Both the position numbers and the translations under genes were made by a program. Below the pieces are notes generated by a model. It searched no databases. It worked only from the letters and a program-made list of their open reading frames with translations, and had not been told where the DNA came from. 64,000 bases of DNA. Source: Lutjanus erythropterus (taxonomy: Eukaryota; Chordata; Actinopteri; Lutjaniformes; Lutjanidae). The first letter of the stretch is position 1; each line of letters opens with the position of its first letter. Positions 12,248-24,834 of this stretch are shown here, in pieces. The stretch is from the NCBI GenBank assembly GCA_020091685.1, contig CM034607.1, positions 7,809,465-7,873,464 on the forward strand. The letters run 5' to 3'.

Positions 12248-14028
12248 ACAACCCCAATTCAAAAGAAAAAAAAGTTGGGACGACGTGTAAAATGTAAATT
12301 AAAACAGAAAGCAATTGTTTGTGTAAGGCAGTTACTTCTTTAAGTAACAAGGCGGCACTGTTGCACTGTCTATTCCACTGCAAAGCAGCTATTAAACTCT
12401 GTTTGTCCCATCCGAGGCACCGTAGCTTTGAGATTTAAAACCACCCATTCTGTCCCCTTGTTTATATGTACTGTTTATTTACATGTTTGGCGAAAGTCCG
12501 TCATGTGTTTGAGGTATAATTAACTGTGAGTAGACAATTGATTCTGTGTAAACTGGACAGGATGGAGCATTTGCTAATTTGCTCACTTAGTATTTTATTT
12601 GAGAATGTCATGTTATGTCAGTACTTTATTCCTTTAGGAGTACTGTATATAATTTAATTACACAGTAAAATTTCTTTTCATTTGATATGCATTTTTTTGT
12701 GCTATTCATTTTGTTGAGTAGGAGATTTATTATTGTTTTTTTGTTGTTGTTGTTTTTTGAGTTAAAGATTTATTTCTAAAGAAGTTTACTTTCACTTACC
12801 CCGCAAGGTGATGAAGCCAGCAGCCACTGTGACAGCAGACAGCTGAGATTAAGAGTGTCACTGTGAAATAAAGTGCAGCCGAGGTCTCAAAACCACAATC
12901 CTGAATCCTGCGTCTGGTTCCTCCTTCTTCCCTCACAACACTCCACTACCAACATAAAAAAAAAAAATCACAGCGCAGAGTTCAGGGGAGGTATGGAGAA
13001 CATGGCAGTGCTGAGGCAGTGGGTTACATTTGCAAATCTTTACTGACGTATACTTACTTTAATACAGTACAAAGACAACAGTTAAGTTTGGACAGGGACT
13101 GTTTCCTACACTGAGCAAGTGTTTGACGACACTAATTTATGAACTCTTCAAAGTGATGTTGTCTCCCATTGTTGCTTGACTTCTTCTTGCTGGACTTCTC
13201 TGCAGTCTGGACTTTCTATTGTTGCATCTCACACTTCGGGAGACAGGTCTGGGCTGCAGGAAGGTCAGTCTAGTACCTGAACTCTTTAAATGTGAAGCCA
13301 AACTGTTTTTTGTAAGCAGGAACATCTCTGGAAAAGATGTTGTCTGGATGTTGTTGCTTCAAAACCTGTCCTTTGCGTGGCATGGTAGAGTCTAAACTTG
13401 CATTTGTGGATGTAGTGACAAACTCTATTTACCAACAACAGCTTTCTGAAGTGTTCCCAAGCCCATGTAATATTTAAATTGATATAATCATGTATATATT
13501 ATATATAGTCATGTCAGTTTTTAAGACGGTGCCGTCTGAGGGGTCAGTGTTGGTTTTGGGCCTTGCCCCTTACATGCAAGAATTTCTCTGAAATATTTAA
13601 TGATTATAGATTGTAGATGGTGAAATCTCTTGAGTCCTTGCAGTTGTGTGCTGGGAAACACTGGTCTTAAACTGTTGGACCTCGCACTTTTTCACAAAGT
13701 GGTTTTGAGGATGGCCCGGTCACCTGTTACCAGTTCACTTGTTTACCTGTGGAATGTTTCAGACAGGTGTTTTATGACAATTCAACAACTCTCCCAGTGC
13801 TTTGTTGCCCCTGACCCAGCTTTCTGGGGAACCTGTTGCAGGCATCAAATTCAAAATGAGTGTATATTTACAAAAATACAATGATGTCAATCAGTTTGAA
13901 GATTATACATATTGTCTTTGTACTGTATTCAAGTGAATATAGGTTGAAAAGGATTTGCAAATCATCGCATTCTGTTTTTATGTCCATTTTACATCTAGTC
14001 CAAACTTATTTGGAATCGCAGTTTTACT
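12248..14028 (-). mobile_element. Tc1/mariner-like transposon, decayed and interrupted
   Basis: The left end (caaccccaattc...aagttgggac...gtaaaatgtaaat) and right end (tccaaacttatttggaatcg) are inverted copies. The inner halves also pair: cagaaagcaat against atcgcattctg. The sequence matches a very common teleost Tc1-like family. The minus strand holds remnants of the transposase. At about 13370-13480 it encodes WAWEHFRKLLLVNRV...YIHKCKFRLYHA, resembling the N-terminal DNA-binding part. At about 13210-13330 there is a degraded segment near the catalytic domain. Stops, frameshifts and a missing middle show it is dead. The left arm is separated from the rest by an LTR-like segment (12320-13028). 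Confidence 0.7.
12320..13028 (+). mobile_element. LTR-like insertion inside the Tc1-like element
   Basis: The Tc1-like terminal sequence stops at gcaattgtt and resumes at tttgcaaatc, leaving about 709 bp that start tgtgtaaggcag and end gggttaca (TG...CA). A TATA-like gtatataattt lies near 12646 and AATAAA near 12867, the order expected in an LTR. No coding sequence flanks it, so a solo LTR is the simplest reading. The target duplication is not clean, and a simple internal replacement cannot be excluded. Confidence 0.4.
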
Positions 14029-14219
14029 TATTTGATTCATTTGAATAAATAAAACTTGTATATATAAGTTAACTTAACAGGAAAAGATAAGCTGATTTCA
14101 CCAAATTCCTGCATGATTTTTTACAGTGCGTCAGAGGATAATAATGAGTATAGATAGAGATCTAGTTATGTGAAAATGTTGCATGCTATCACTTAAAATC
14201 ATCGCACATTGACATTTCA

Positions 14220-14745
14220 GATGGCAGCCTATGGCCTCCTCGTTTCAGTAAAGCGGCAGTCAGAGCGGCCCCCGTTCATTATGAGCTCACCTCTAATGTG
14301 ACAGTCCCAGTGAAACATGTAAATGTGAATATGCTCTGACCTAACAAGGACACCTTGTTAACCAGCATCATTCTATATGATGAAATGAGAAAAAGCACCC
14401 TTATCCATCTCTGTCAGAAAAACAAGCAGCCTAATAGAAGGGATAAGGTCAACACCAAATGTCAAACGTGTTTACCCTCCAGAGGCAGACGGATTGGCCA
14501 GTATTCATCATAAACACAACAGGTTCCCATTACCAAAACATTCTCTCATCCCATTTTGATCTGCTCTGTCCCCTCGCCCGGGTTTAATTGTGTGAAAATA
14601 AAAATGAGACGCGGGAAAAGTCCGGCGCTGTCTTCTCCGGTTAAACGCTGCTCAGTGTTTGGGGACAGTAAAGGTCATCTTCTCATGAATGATGACACGT
14701 TGCGAGCCGGGGATTCTCCCTGTGATCGGGGCACATGTGAAGCAG
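14220..14745. promoter_or_regulatory. Candidate conserved non-coding block
   Basis: Repeat-free sequence of balanced composition with several TAAT-type and GATA/ATC motifs, for example gggtttaattgtgtga near 14580. It contains CpGs, which are scarce in the flanking repeats. A 71-codon frame crosses its end but lacks splice borders and any recognised domain. Enhancer character is inferred from texture only. Confidence 0.3.
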
Positions 14746-14747
14746 GA

Positions 14748-14766
14748 GTGTGTGTGTGTGTGTGTG
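14748..14766. repeat. Short (GT)n microsatellite
   Basis: About nine GT units, followed by gag. It accounts for the Cys-Val repeats in the short frames that run through it. Confidence 0.9.
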
Positions 14767-14769
14767 AGT

Positions 14770-15605
14770 AGAGAAATGGTATTGATTGTGGCGCTCTTGG
14801 CTGTTATCCACAAAAAATTGGGGAACTATGAGCGGCTAAGTGAGATGGATTCTCCTGTTTCTCCTCTTCTGTTAGAGAACATGCAGTATATCATGTGAGA
14901 ACATTGCTCGATGGTATTTACTGTCCATCTGCTGTGCGTGGCAATCATGACAACGAAATTGCTCCATAACACATCTTGAGTGATAAAGATTCATGGCAGG
15001 GTGACCTCAAATTCCCTCATGTAACTGTGTAATTCCTGTGCTTCATTACATGTATAATGGAAGGTGAGTGTTTAAAAAGAGTGCAGAGGCAATTTATTAT
15101 TCTCTACAAGGCCCAAACTGTTGGAGATCAATAGAACAGGAGTTAGGAGAAGGCTAGGGGTGCAATGTGTCATCATTTTAATGAAATATAGATTTGGGAC
15201 TATTAAACAGCTTGCTAGTGCGGGTAAAATTGCTCACTTTTTCACTGCTAAACAAAGCCATCCATTTAACTGTAGAGGAATCGATAGCGGGCTGCGACCA
15301 ATATGTACCTTTCAAATGTGGGTACAGTTACATCGAAGAGTAGCTAATAAATCAAAGCAAAGGGTGCCGCATCTTGTATAGTCATTGCATCAATATAAAG
15401 CTCTGTGGCTCACAGGAGAGTCTTTCATCATAGAGCACTGCTAAAGAAAAACAGTAAAAACAAATCCCTGTCCTCACAAAGATGCACATTATATGCAAGG
15501 GTGCACAGGATTGTTTCAGTCATCATACGGGCTGTGCGATGACTCTTATATTAACACTGGTATTTTTGATCCAGTCTCAGCACATGTCAACAACATGACT
15601 GAAGA
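14770..15605. other. Intergenic DNA, possible weak enhancer texture
   Basis: No gene or repeat was identified. The part at 14780-15400 is free of obvious transposon sequence but has no distinctive site cluster. Confidence 0.4.
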
Positions 15606-15725
15606 GCAGGGCTGTGACAATAATCACATGACTGCAATACAGCCAGGGCTGTGACAGTATGGATTTTTTCTGATCGTGGTGATGCGGGATGGCATGACTC
15701 CCTTAATAATTACATTTTATTGAAC
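15606..15725. repeat. Decayed hAT-type ends (cagggctgtgaca twice)
   Basis: The 13-mer cagggctgtgaca occurs twice in the same direction, at about 15608 and 15647. The second is followed by gtatggattttttctgatcgtgg, of which the first part resembles ends of fish DNA elements. The opposite end was not found, so this is probably a fragment or two overlapping insertions. Confidence 0.4.
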
Positions 15726-16220
15726 TTTATGGAAGCATACGTAAGTGTGTGTAGCGTGCATTGAGGTAGAGCATGTAGCAGGTGAGCGATGATGCTGCTC
15801 ATAGCAGAGCACTTTTCAATCTGGCAGTAAATTTACAATACAGGTTACAGTGTGTCAGTTAATAAACGCTGCAGCTTCTCAACACCAAGGAAGTCTCATC
15901 TGTTGTTTCCCAACTGCTGGAGAAGTGATGAGTTTAGCCCCGAAGTAACCAGAGCTGGACAGGCTAACATTAGGCAAATGCTAACACTAGTGTTGCACCT
16001 GTACAATGCTGGCTTGGTGCAATCGTATCCCTTTCAGAAGCTTGTTAATCCAACCTTGAAATGCAGCATCTTTTTTGAAGATGTGGTAAAATAAGTTCAT
16101 AATGTCCATAATGATAAATACACTTGTGTAGTTATTTATCAATTTTTTTCATGTTGAAAACAGGTGTTGGTGTAAGCGTTTTTAGTTAGCCACCCACTGG
16201 AAATGCAAAGATGCCTTGGG
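15726..16220. other. Intergenic DNA, nothing identified
   Basis: No supported frame or repeat boundary is visible between the hAT-type ends and the next family copy. Confidence 0.5.
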
Positions 16221-16830
16221 TTGAGTCTGTTGACCCAAGTTTTTCTTCTAAACAGCTTCATGTTAGAACATAATTCCCAAAAACACTGAGAACTATGTAG
16301 GACTGAATTGTGGAGAGCATTAAACCGTTTTGCAGGATGTTTTGGGTGGACCTATAACATGGCTCGGTGACGTGCCGGAGCCATGTTCTCCTAACATTAT
16401 AAGCCCCACAAACCGACACATGAACGACACCCTCTCCCTCTTCCCTCACCCTACCTACCAAACAGTAACAAACATACCTTTAGCGACTCTCTCAGTCCAA
16501 ATCAGCCCAGCAAAATATATAGCAGCAAAAATAATACCATCCTGTCACCGTCCTCTGGTTCTGATGGCTCAAACATGTCTGGACATGTCCAATAAAGCTG
16601 CCAGATGGAGCGTCCATGTTTCAGGTTGTCTTCAGGTCATCGTGGTGTTGGACACTGAGACAGTGGAGCGGACAAACCCCCAGTGCTTCAGAGCAGAGAA
16701 AACTGCTCATTTTTTCAGGATTTTGACCTTTTTTTATTTTCAAATTTAAATTTGTCTGGGTGGTCAATAACGTGTTTTTGTGGTGTCAGAAACCGAACAC
16801 ACATTTGTTGTTGCTTTACAAGCTCTTTAA
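16221..16830 (+). mobile_element. TTAA-flanked repeat family, copy B (opposite orientation)
   Basis: This is the only copy in plus orientation. It reads TATA-like acattataagcccc (about 16394), then the core tcaaacatgtctggacatg and AATAAAGCTG (about 16590), then the distal part ending ctctttaa. The right border is TTAA (16827-16830) and the left is TTGA (16221-16224), probably a mutated TTAA. The 139-codon frame across it has no domain similarity and is interrupted differently in the other copies. Confidence 0.6.
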
Positions 16831-17200
16831 GACGAATCATACCAGATCGTGCATAGTATTCACTCAAAAGAGAATAATTTAGGTATGTTGCAAATTAATC
16901 AGTGTCAGCAGTAACTTAGGTCATTTGGTAAAAACTAATGAGCAGCTTTTACTGTGTAAAATCAATCAGCCAAACTGACCAAACCAAAGTCCAGTTTCAC
17001 CTAACAAAGTTACATTTGTGTAACTACTGAGTGATCCTTAAGAGTCAATTTTTGCTGCCATTTGTCATCTGAGGCCTTGTTGTATAATGTGTGCCATTTA
17101 GTAGGAATAAGGAAGATGACGGTTCTAGTGAGATGCTGAATATTTCGATGAATCCCAATCGGAAATTTACAGGAATGTTAACAAAAGCTATTTGAGTTGT
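16831..17200. other. Intergenic DNA, nothing identified
   Basis: No gene or repeat was recognised. Confidence 0.5.
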
Positions 17201-18190
17201 TTGCTACAGCAAACATCACTGAGGAAAGCAATCGCATTCTGGCTCACAGCTCCGGATGTCAGTCAGCTGACACTCTAGGAAGCCGTAGATCAGTCAGGTC
17301 AAGTCCAACCTATTCATCATGGGCTTTTAAGTCTGACACAAATGGATTCAAAAAACAACCAATCAGAAAGTAAAAACGAGTGAGAAGGTATGTGCAATGA
17401 GAAGATGTGAATGAATGGCTCAGCAAGACTCACTGTCGGGTTTTTATACAAATCATCAAACATCACATTGCGCGAGTCCTATTTAATAATGATAGGCTGC
17501 TAAATATAAGTGGAGTGAATACACTTGATGCGTGCGGTGTTAATGAATTTCAAACAAGCTGCGATCTGTTATCTGGACACATTCTAATTTAACCCTGCGT
17601 GATATGTTTGTTTTAGTGTCGAAGCGCTGCATTTAGACTGAAAGATCAGGGGACGAAAGCTCTTTGTATCAAGTGGTGCTCCTCCTACAAGAGGTCCCTG
17701 TCTCTGAAAGCTGTGCTAATGGCCACTTTTAAGGCAACCTAAGTGACCCTTAAAAGTGTGGGCGATGTTAAAGTGGAATAAATGGTTCCATAAAAGCCGG
17801 CGAGGATGTTTTGTCATCCCTCTCGAAAAGATATCTCTGGAAAACCTTGTATTTTTCTTTGTCACTTTTGTCAGACAGATATGAGACCAAGACCCCATAC
17901 TTTATTTCAAGGCTTTCAAATAACTATCCAACCTATGACTTGGAGATATCAATTTGGGCTCTGCTGGACTGAATCTCTTTTCCATTTTGCATAAAATTGA
18001 CAACCATCTGGGGAAGCCTTGGAAAATTGCCTCGCACTGAATAAGTGATGAAGAGATGAGTCTACTGTCAGTTGTAATAATGTGGCTGCTTTAAATGCAT
18101 TGGCACCATTGTGGTGCATAATTACAGTGGCAGGGGGATGCCATGTCTCTGATCTGTATCATGTAATGCAACTGAGCTTAGAGTCTTTTC
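17200..18190. promoter_or_regulatory. Candidate conserved non-coding region
   Basis: Nearly 1 kb without recognisable transposon sequence. It has scattered CpGs and homeodomain-like cores, for example tttaataatgatagg near 17480, gtgttaatgaattt near 17540 and gcataattacagtgg near 18120. All frames are short. The pattern is that of enhancer-bearing intergenic DNA; conservation is not testable here. Confidence 0.3.
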
Positions 18191-18365
18191 ATAAGTGATG
18201 TACCTCATTTTGTGTGGTCTGTTATCCTATTAGTATCTCTTCATCAAACAGATGTGCTGTCGATAGCTGTTCATGAGACACAGGCAGCAGAATGCTGGCT
18301 TAGCTGCTGCGAGAGAATGTCGAAACGGTTCAACTGTTCTCTGATCAATTACAGTTTGTGTAAAA

Positions 18366-18862
18366 CAATAACAAATTGTTATCAACCACCCAGCCACATT
18401 TGAAAGATTGAAAAAATCGCTAAAATTAAGCCTCAAAATAAGGAAAAAGTCTGTGTCAAACACCACTACGACCCGAAAATGACCCGAAACATGTAACTAG
18501 TAGCTTTATTGGACATGTCCAGATATGTTTGAGCCACCAAAGCCAGAGGATAGTAACAGGATTGTATAATTTTCTTCTGTGTCGGGTTGTTGGAACTGAA
18601 GTGAGCTGAAATGAACTGCTGGGCTGATCTGGACTGAGAGTTGCTGAAGGTACGCTTGTAACTGACCATTAGGGAGGGGGAAGCGGTGTCATTCATGGGG
18701 CTTATATAGTGGGGGACCATGGCTCTGGCACAACACCGAGCCATGTTTCAGGTCTGCCCCAAAAAATCCTGATCACAGAAATTAAGAACAACAGTTTATT
18801 GGTCAAACTCCACAAAGTAGTGCTAAATAGAAGAAAATGAATTCCCTTTACACAGACTTTAA
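18366..18862 (-). mobile_element. TTAA-flanked repeat family, copy C (truncated)
   Basis: It shares the core tttattggacatgtccaga, the maximal block gttgttggaactgaagtgag and the TATA-containing ggggcttatatagtg (about 18698). The right border gactttaagg contains TTAA (18859-18862). On the low-coordinate side it stops near aacaataacaaattgttatc, and the outermost part is missing or replaced. Minus-strand order is TATA then AATAAA, as in the other copies. Confidence 0.6.
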
Positions 18863-18869
18863 GGCAAAT

Positions 18870-20440
18870 CAGTGTAGCTGAAGCTGGCAAAGCACAGGCA
18901 AGGCCCTGTTTGCAGGATTACTACTACCTGGGGACCTCATGATTTAGAAATTACCCCACCACATCTGTTTTGTGAGGCGCATTCACACGGGATAAGCGAA
19001 TTTACAGACATTGTCTCTGCAATATGACTGTATGTCTGTTTGTCTGTTGTCAAGCGTGTTCAAAGATGGAATGATGTTCCTCACTGCACACTGCCATGCA
19101 TGTCATCCATCTCATCATCTTTAGAGATTTCGTTCTCCTGATTGATTTGAGCTTGCTCTTTCTACAAATGGGTCTCCATGCTGTGCGGCAAGATGAGCCT
19201 CCTGAATTTGCACCCAAAATGCTGTCAAAACATTCATTTATAAATTGCCGATGCAGCCTCCATTATTCTGGAAGAAAGAACAAAGAAAGCAACAGGACCT
19301 CTGTGAAATTTTTACTTTAGAAATTACGGACATGGCAGAATTACATGAGATTAAGCTCACGGACGACCTGTGCAGGTCCCCCACGATGATGCTAGTCCCA
19401 TGCAACTAGGGCTTTAGAATAATTAAAGTTGAAAACTGAGCCTGATGAGTTTGAAATGTCATACAGTGACCACTGTGAAGAGCAGAGGGAAAAGCATCTT
19501 CAGCTGCCACTGTCAGGCCAAGCTTCACATTTTTCCACCAAGAGTGGTAATGATTTAAAGCTACATTATGCAACACGCTGTTCTGACCAAGTAAGTTGAT
19601 GAGAGTGCTGATAAACAACAACACTGAGACTTTAACTACAGTTATCACTCTGCTTTACAGCTGTTCGAATAACGGTTTCATTAATGTCACAAAGAAGAGA
19701 CCACAGACAGGATGAAAATGAGTTTTCTTGCACAGTAATGATTTGTTGCTGTTAAAACAGCAGTTTTAACAGCTTTCTGTATATTAATCAGGGAAAAACA
19801 CCTGTGCTTACGCAGATATATGTTAATAGCGATGAAATGGTGCGCATAATATATAAATGGCTTAAACAGATAAATTATAAGATCACTTGCTGAGCAGCAG
19901 ATGGATTTATTTGTAGTTTACCTGCTTAAATTAGCTACAATAACAAACGTGGTATCGTAAAATGCTGTGGTTGGTTCCTTTACTTTCAGACCATAAACAA
20001 ACCACACTAGAGTCTGTCTGGAAGCAGACTGGGTTCCACCTTTTCAAGCCGTCTCAGTCCTGAGGTTTGGTCCATACCAGAGTCTCAGAAATTCACTCTC
20101 TAAGAAGACAGCGCTAGATAGAGTCTTGAGACAGTTTCATGGATTCATCTGGACAACTAAATTGAGTTCTACTGTGGTAATGTGTAAACTGTCAGAAAGT
20201 GACTAGGATGGTCAGCTGCTAAGCGGCACTTGTAGAACAGTTGTATAAAAGTAATATCACACTCAAGACCGTGTCATTGTTCTGAATAATCAATACTGCC
20301 ATTCAGTTGTAGGCACAAGGCTGCAGAGTGCTGATATACAGTACAGCAGCACTCCTTCTCATGTGATATTACTTCAATAAGCAACATTTCTGCATTCAAA
20401 TATCTAAAAACACTAGACTTATCATGTTCATTTTTTTGAG
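18870..20440. other. Intergenic DNA, nothing identified
   Basis: Short frames only. The low-repeat sequence at 18950-19320 could be regulatory, but no motif stands out. Confidence 0.45.
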
Positions 20441-20720
20441 TTGTGTTACATCATCCCAATTTTTTTAAACAATGATCAAACCCAGGAGGGAACATTGATA
20501 CACTTGAGGATCACGATATTGTGTTTTGTGACACTGTATCATGATAATGAAATAAATTAAATAACTTTTTTAACATTGATTTTATTCATATGGCGGTGAG
20601 TTCTTTATATAATGACAGTTAACCTAAAATTAAATGAAAACAATTTGAAATATATCACCTTGCTGACAGTATTGAATGTATCACAATATATTGCACTGTA
20701 TCGTGATTCAAATCGTTCTT
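20440..20720. repeat. Decayed dispersed repeat with cgatat/tatcgt motifs
   Basis: Sequence such as gaggatcacgatattgtg, then cacaatatattgcactgtatcgtgattca near 20680-20710 resembles the ends of fish hAT-type elements rich in atcg/atat motifs. The borders cannot be fixed and no transposase is present. Confidence 0.35.
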
Positions 20721-22690
20721 CTTCTAAACAGCCCAAACCCAGAATATTTTGTAACTTATTCAAGTTAACATTACATTTCCTTGCTATCCACTAGCCACAG
20801 ATACATAGGTAGTGAGGAAGGTTGTGAGAAATGTTACAAAACATGATAACTTAACATTATACTTATATTACCATTTCTGCAATGGTGGTTAACAATAAAG
20901 AAAATAATTTCATGATCGCATCAAACATCTTTTCTTGTTTTTTTATGTGAGAGATCTCCAGTGTCAGAAATTACATATTTTATGTTTAAGTACTTTTCAT
21001 CCAGTTTGTTTTCTAGTGACTAAATTACATCCTCACAGGGACTTTAAGTCATGACTTGCCCTGCTAAAAAATCCTAATATTAATGTTAGATGTAAATATA
21101 TTCTTTAAGTTAGTGTATCAATACAGCAAATATTCTAAAAAGTTAAATACATGCGACTTTTTAATATTAGTATGTGAAGCTGTGATTAATGGATGCACGT
21201 TGCATCGTGTGCAAACTGATGCAGCACTGAAGAATTTATTGCTTCAACTTACTACCATCAACAGTCACGTCACACGAAACGCGCTAAACTTTCCCTGTAA
21301 CTATGTTAAGATTAAGTCCAGCGTACAGGTTGGACTGATGAAAGCTGCTTCAAAATACAGCTTATCCCTCAGGCCAATCGTTATATTTTTGGAAAAAAAT
21401 AAAAATGCATTTTCCAGTGTTTAATGAGCGTTACAGCCCACTACTACTGCATTACCTTGACCCTTCATGTCTCATACTAGATCTTAGTACATATTAATAT
21501 GCTCATGTTAGCATGCTAAACTATAATTATCATGACGTCTAAAGAACAGCTGAAGGTGAGAAAATACAGGTTATAATGATAAAATGTTAGAGCTACATCT
21601 GACTTGTAGAGAATTTAGATGACAACATTTGTGTAGCACTGGTCAAGCTTTACATTTTGTGCTAGATAGTTTAAGCACTTTTCATCCACCCAGTGACTTT
21701 GTTTGCTGTTTGCATAATCAGCATTTTAGCCTCACAGGGCTGCAAGCATGACTAAAGAGTTTTGGTCTTGTTTAAATGCAGTGTGCTGCTTTACTTCATG
21801 GTCTAATTAGATGGCCTATAATGGACCTGTTTTTACCATGAACTTGGACTCGGTTCAACAAGAAAAGCACTTCCTGTACGCCCTCTGACTGAGAGCAGCC
21901 ATGTTCAATTAAGTCATCAATAGACGCGTGAATCTGACCAATATAATGTCATTGTTAATGCAAAATAAAAAGAAGAGTATTTGTAATTTTTTGATGAATA
22001 AGTCACACGATGTGCAGAACCATTGTGTTATTCAACAAAGACATAAAAATAATGATGATAACAACCTTGAGCGTCAAAGCCTGTGTGGAAATCAAGTGTC
22101 AGTCCAATTAATTTTTACTTGTCAAAACACAAATGACAAGATTTCTCCTAGAAAAATCCACTGGGGATATACTGAATCCAATAAAACAACAACACAGCTA
22201 CAAGATCATCAAATTTAAGGAGAGACAAGTTTTGTTCAGACAGTTGGAACAAAAATTGAAAACCAGTCACTGGAAGTCATGTTTATTTGTTTGGCTCAGT
22301 ATCGCAAATGGTCTTCCACTTGGCTTTTAGGCGTCCATTTCAATAACAGCCGGAGCAATGTACGTGAACGTTCTCCTGCAAATGAAGAGTGAGATGATTT
22401 GACCCAAAACGATTTAGATTTAAAGGGCTCCTCCACCAACTGTGCACATGACACTGTTTACTCATTATTATCAGTAATAAACAGCCTGTGAATACATTTG
22501 TACTGTATAATGATGATGTCAGGAGAGCCAGCACTACAAACTGCGGGCATTTGAAAAATGCAGGCATTTATTATTATTATTTAATGAAAGACTGTCATCA
22601 ATGTTGCATTATGGGAAATGTAAGATTCACCTTTTTCACCTTTCACCCACCTCTGTACATACTGTGATACAATGAAATTACATGTTTGTG
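20720..22690. other. Intergenic DNA, nothing identified
   Basis: AT-rich sequence with short unrelated frames (longest 113 codons at 21083-21424, with no recognised domain). No clear element ends were seen. Confidence 0.5.
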
Positions 22691-22695
22691 TCTGG

Positions 22696-22696
<1 letters not shown>

Positions 22697-22749
<53 letters not shown>
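22697..22749. repeat. (TG)n microsatellite, 53 bp
   Basis: An uninterrupted TG run, followed by a looser GT-rich tract to about 22915. The His/Thr-rich minus-strand frame of 123 codons here is a by-product of the repeat. Confidence 0.97.
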
Positions 22750-22751
<2 letters not shown>

Positions 22752-23154
22752 GGTAGGGGTGGTGGGGTGACTGTAACAACAATTATGTGTATTACTATGT
22801 ATGTCAATAATTGTGTGTGTGTGCTGTACGTGTGTATATGTTATGGTTAAGGTATCTGTTTGGGGTTTATTGGATATCTGTATGTGTATGGTTATGTGGT
22901 CATGTTTGTTTGTATGTTGTATATAGAAAAATAAATAAAGGATAGGATCCATTAGTTATTCAGTTTGTTGTTTGTTTGTTTTCTTTGTTTTTAGCTTTCT
23001 GACTTTATTTTATTATATTATTAAAAGTGCAATATCAAATAGCTGGACTACCCCTTTAATTTAAAATCTTTTGATTGATGTTATTTCATGTTAATGTTAA
23101 TAACATCTCATTCTCAATATAATTAATATAAAGTGTATGTTTGTGTGTATGTAT

Positions 23155-23300
23155 GTTCATGTAAAGTGTTTGTTATAAAATCAAATGTTTCATGTTATAT
23201 CGTGATAACTTGTTATAACAAAAACATTTCACATTATAGACCAAGACATTTCACTATATAAGTTATAACTATCATGTTTTATCATATAGCAAGATGAATG
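23155..23300. repeat. Short palindromic gttataac-type repeats
   Basis: Several inverted and direct copies of ttataac/gttataa with intervening acatttca occur in about 145 bp (for example aacttgttataacaaaaac and aagttataactatcatg). The cluster has strong self-complementarity and may be the remnant of a foldback element. Confidence 0.45.
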
Positions 23301-24480
23301 GTATATTAAAGACCCTGTTGAAGTCTCGGGTTTGGCATTATAGGGGCCGCCATCTTTTTTTTGTTGCAACCTGAGCATGCTCAGTACTGACGAGGGCGTG
23401 GAGCCGGTGGGTGACGTAGTGCAACTTGGCTCATCCGTTCAGCAGGAAAAAAAATGGTGGCCTGCCTGGGCACAAAGTTTGTCATATTACAGCTAAATAG
23501 TACAGATATGTTTGAAAAAAAAAACAATTTAGGTGAGAAACAATCGATGTAGAAACAGAATCTCATATACGATGGCTACCTGGTCACAGCTTTTCTTGCA
23601 TCACAGCTAAAAAGTACACTAATATACTACTTTACTCTAAATGGGACCATAGTTTACAAAATGAACTTCATGCTGTGTTGAAGAAGACTTGAAACTAGCC
23701 ATGGACACCATAAACACATAAGCAAACTGTTTAGTGAGGTGATAAATCTGGTGAGAAGTGGGGTCATTTTGCCTTAAGGGTACATACAATTGGACATATT
23801 TTTGTAACCATTGGAGTCGCCCCCTGGTGGCCATTCTGTTGCCCTAAGACTGTGAGATTTCAGCAATCTTATGAGGTTAACGCAAGCCACACTGTGCAAC
23901 ATGGATCTAATAAACTTGGGTATGATATCAAGTTTGATGTAACAGACTGTATGATGATAACACCTTCTGAACTGTAGTCATCCATCCAAGCGTCATCCAT
24001 CTGCAACGCTACAGTAGTAAACAATGAAGGTAAACCAGAGCCCCTGCAACAGTGGTATTTATGTGTACGGAAAATAATCCAAAGTGGAGGAGAAGGAGAA
24101 TGAGGCGAGGGAAAGAAAACTTGAGGTAACATTGAGTATTTGTAATATGTGAAAATAGCATACATGAATATACGTTTGTGCATGCCTATTGTTTAATAAA
24201 TAGGCCTAGGATGTCCTAAATCTTTTGACACTTTCAGAATTTTGACCCGGGTTATTTTTGGTTGCAAGACCATGACAACAGCCGTCTTTGAACCTCTTTC
24301 ACAGTGCGACGTAGGACGACTGTTTTGGAGCTACGACCAAAAAGTACAGTGGTCATGTTTCAGCCCAAAATCGCACTATATACACCTGGCTGTAAAAAGA
24401 ATGCATGTTTAAGGCACTTCTGCCTTGGCCTCACTTTTCAGACCTGGATGCCACTATTTATTGTAAGTTCTGTGGACTGT
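23300..24480. repeat. Teleost dispersed repeat split by an insertion
   Basis: The part at 23670-23835 (gaagaagacttgaaacta...gaggtgataaatc...gagtcgccccctggtgg) and the part at about 24378-24450 (aagaatgcatgtttaagg then cacttttcagacctggatg) are consecutive parts of one repeat that I know from many fish genomes. Here they are separated by about 540 bp of unrelated sequence. The intervening DNA has no recognised ends or frame. The GC-rich 23340-23450 stretch belongs to the same repeat or its flank. Confidence 0.5.
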
Positions 24481-24830
24481 TGCTGATCTTGTAAATTTAT
24501 TAAAGGATTGTGATTTCCTGCTGTTTCATGCTGCATTGAATGAACTGATTGTTTACATCCATTTTCTAAAAAGTAACCAGTCAAACCCCGGCTTTTTAAA
24601 ATCACTCTGCTTCTCATCAGTAGGTAGTGTTGCACCTTAATGCATTTTTAATTGATTTTAATTGATTCACATTTAAAAAAAAAAAAAACTCAGTTTACTC
24701 TCGAGCCTTGAATCAATAAGTATTTATCTTTTTACCCCCCTTTAACATTAATTGTAGGGTTGTATTGTATTAGGTGTAGTTATAGATAAATGGATATGTT
24801 GTTTCATTTCTTACTTTGTGGCACAGACAC
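24480..24830. other. Intergenic DNA, A-rich tract
   Basis: It contains a run of A at about 24677-24690 and otherwise no recognisable feature. Confidence 0.5.
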
Positions 24831-24834
24831 ACTC

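Noticed and set aside
16330..16749. 139-codon frame across repeat copy B
   Set aside because: The frame is not kept in the other four copies, so it is not under selection as a protein.
22581..22952. 123-codon His/Thr-rich minus frame
   Set aside because: Produced by the (TG)n tract and the GT-rich flank.
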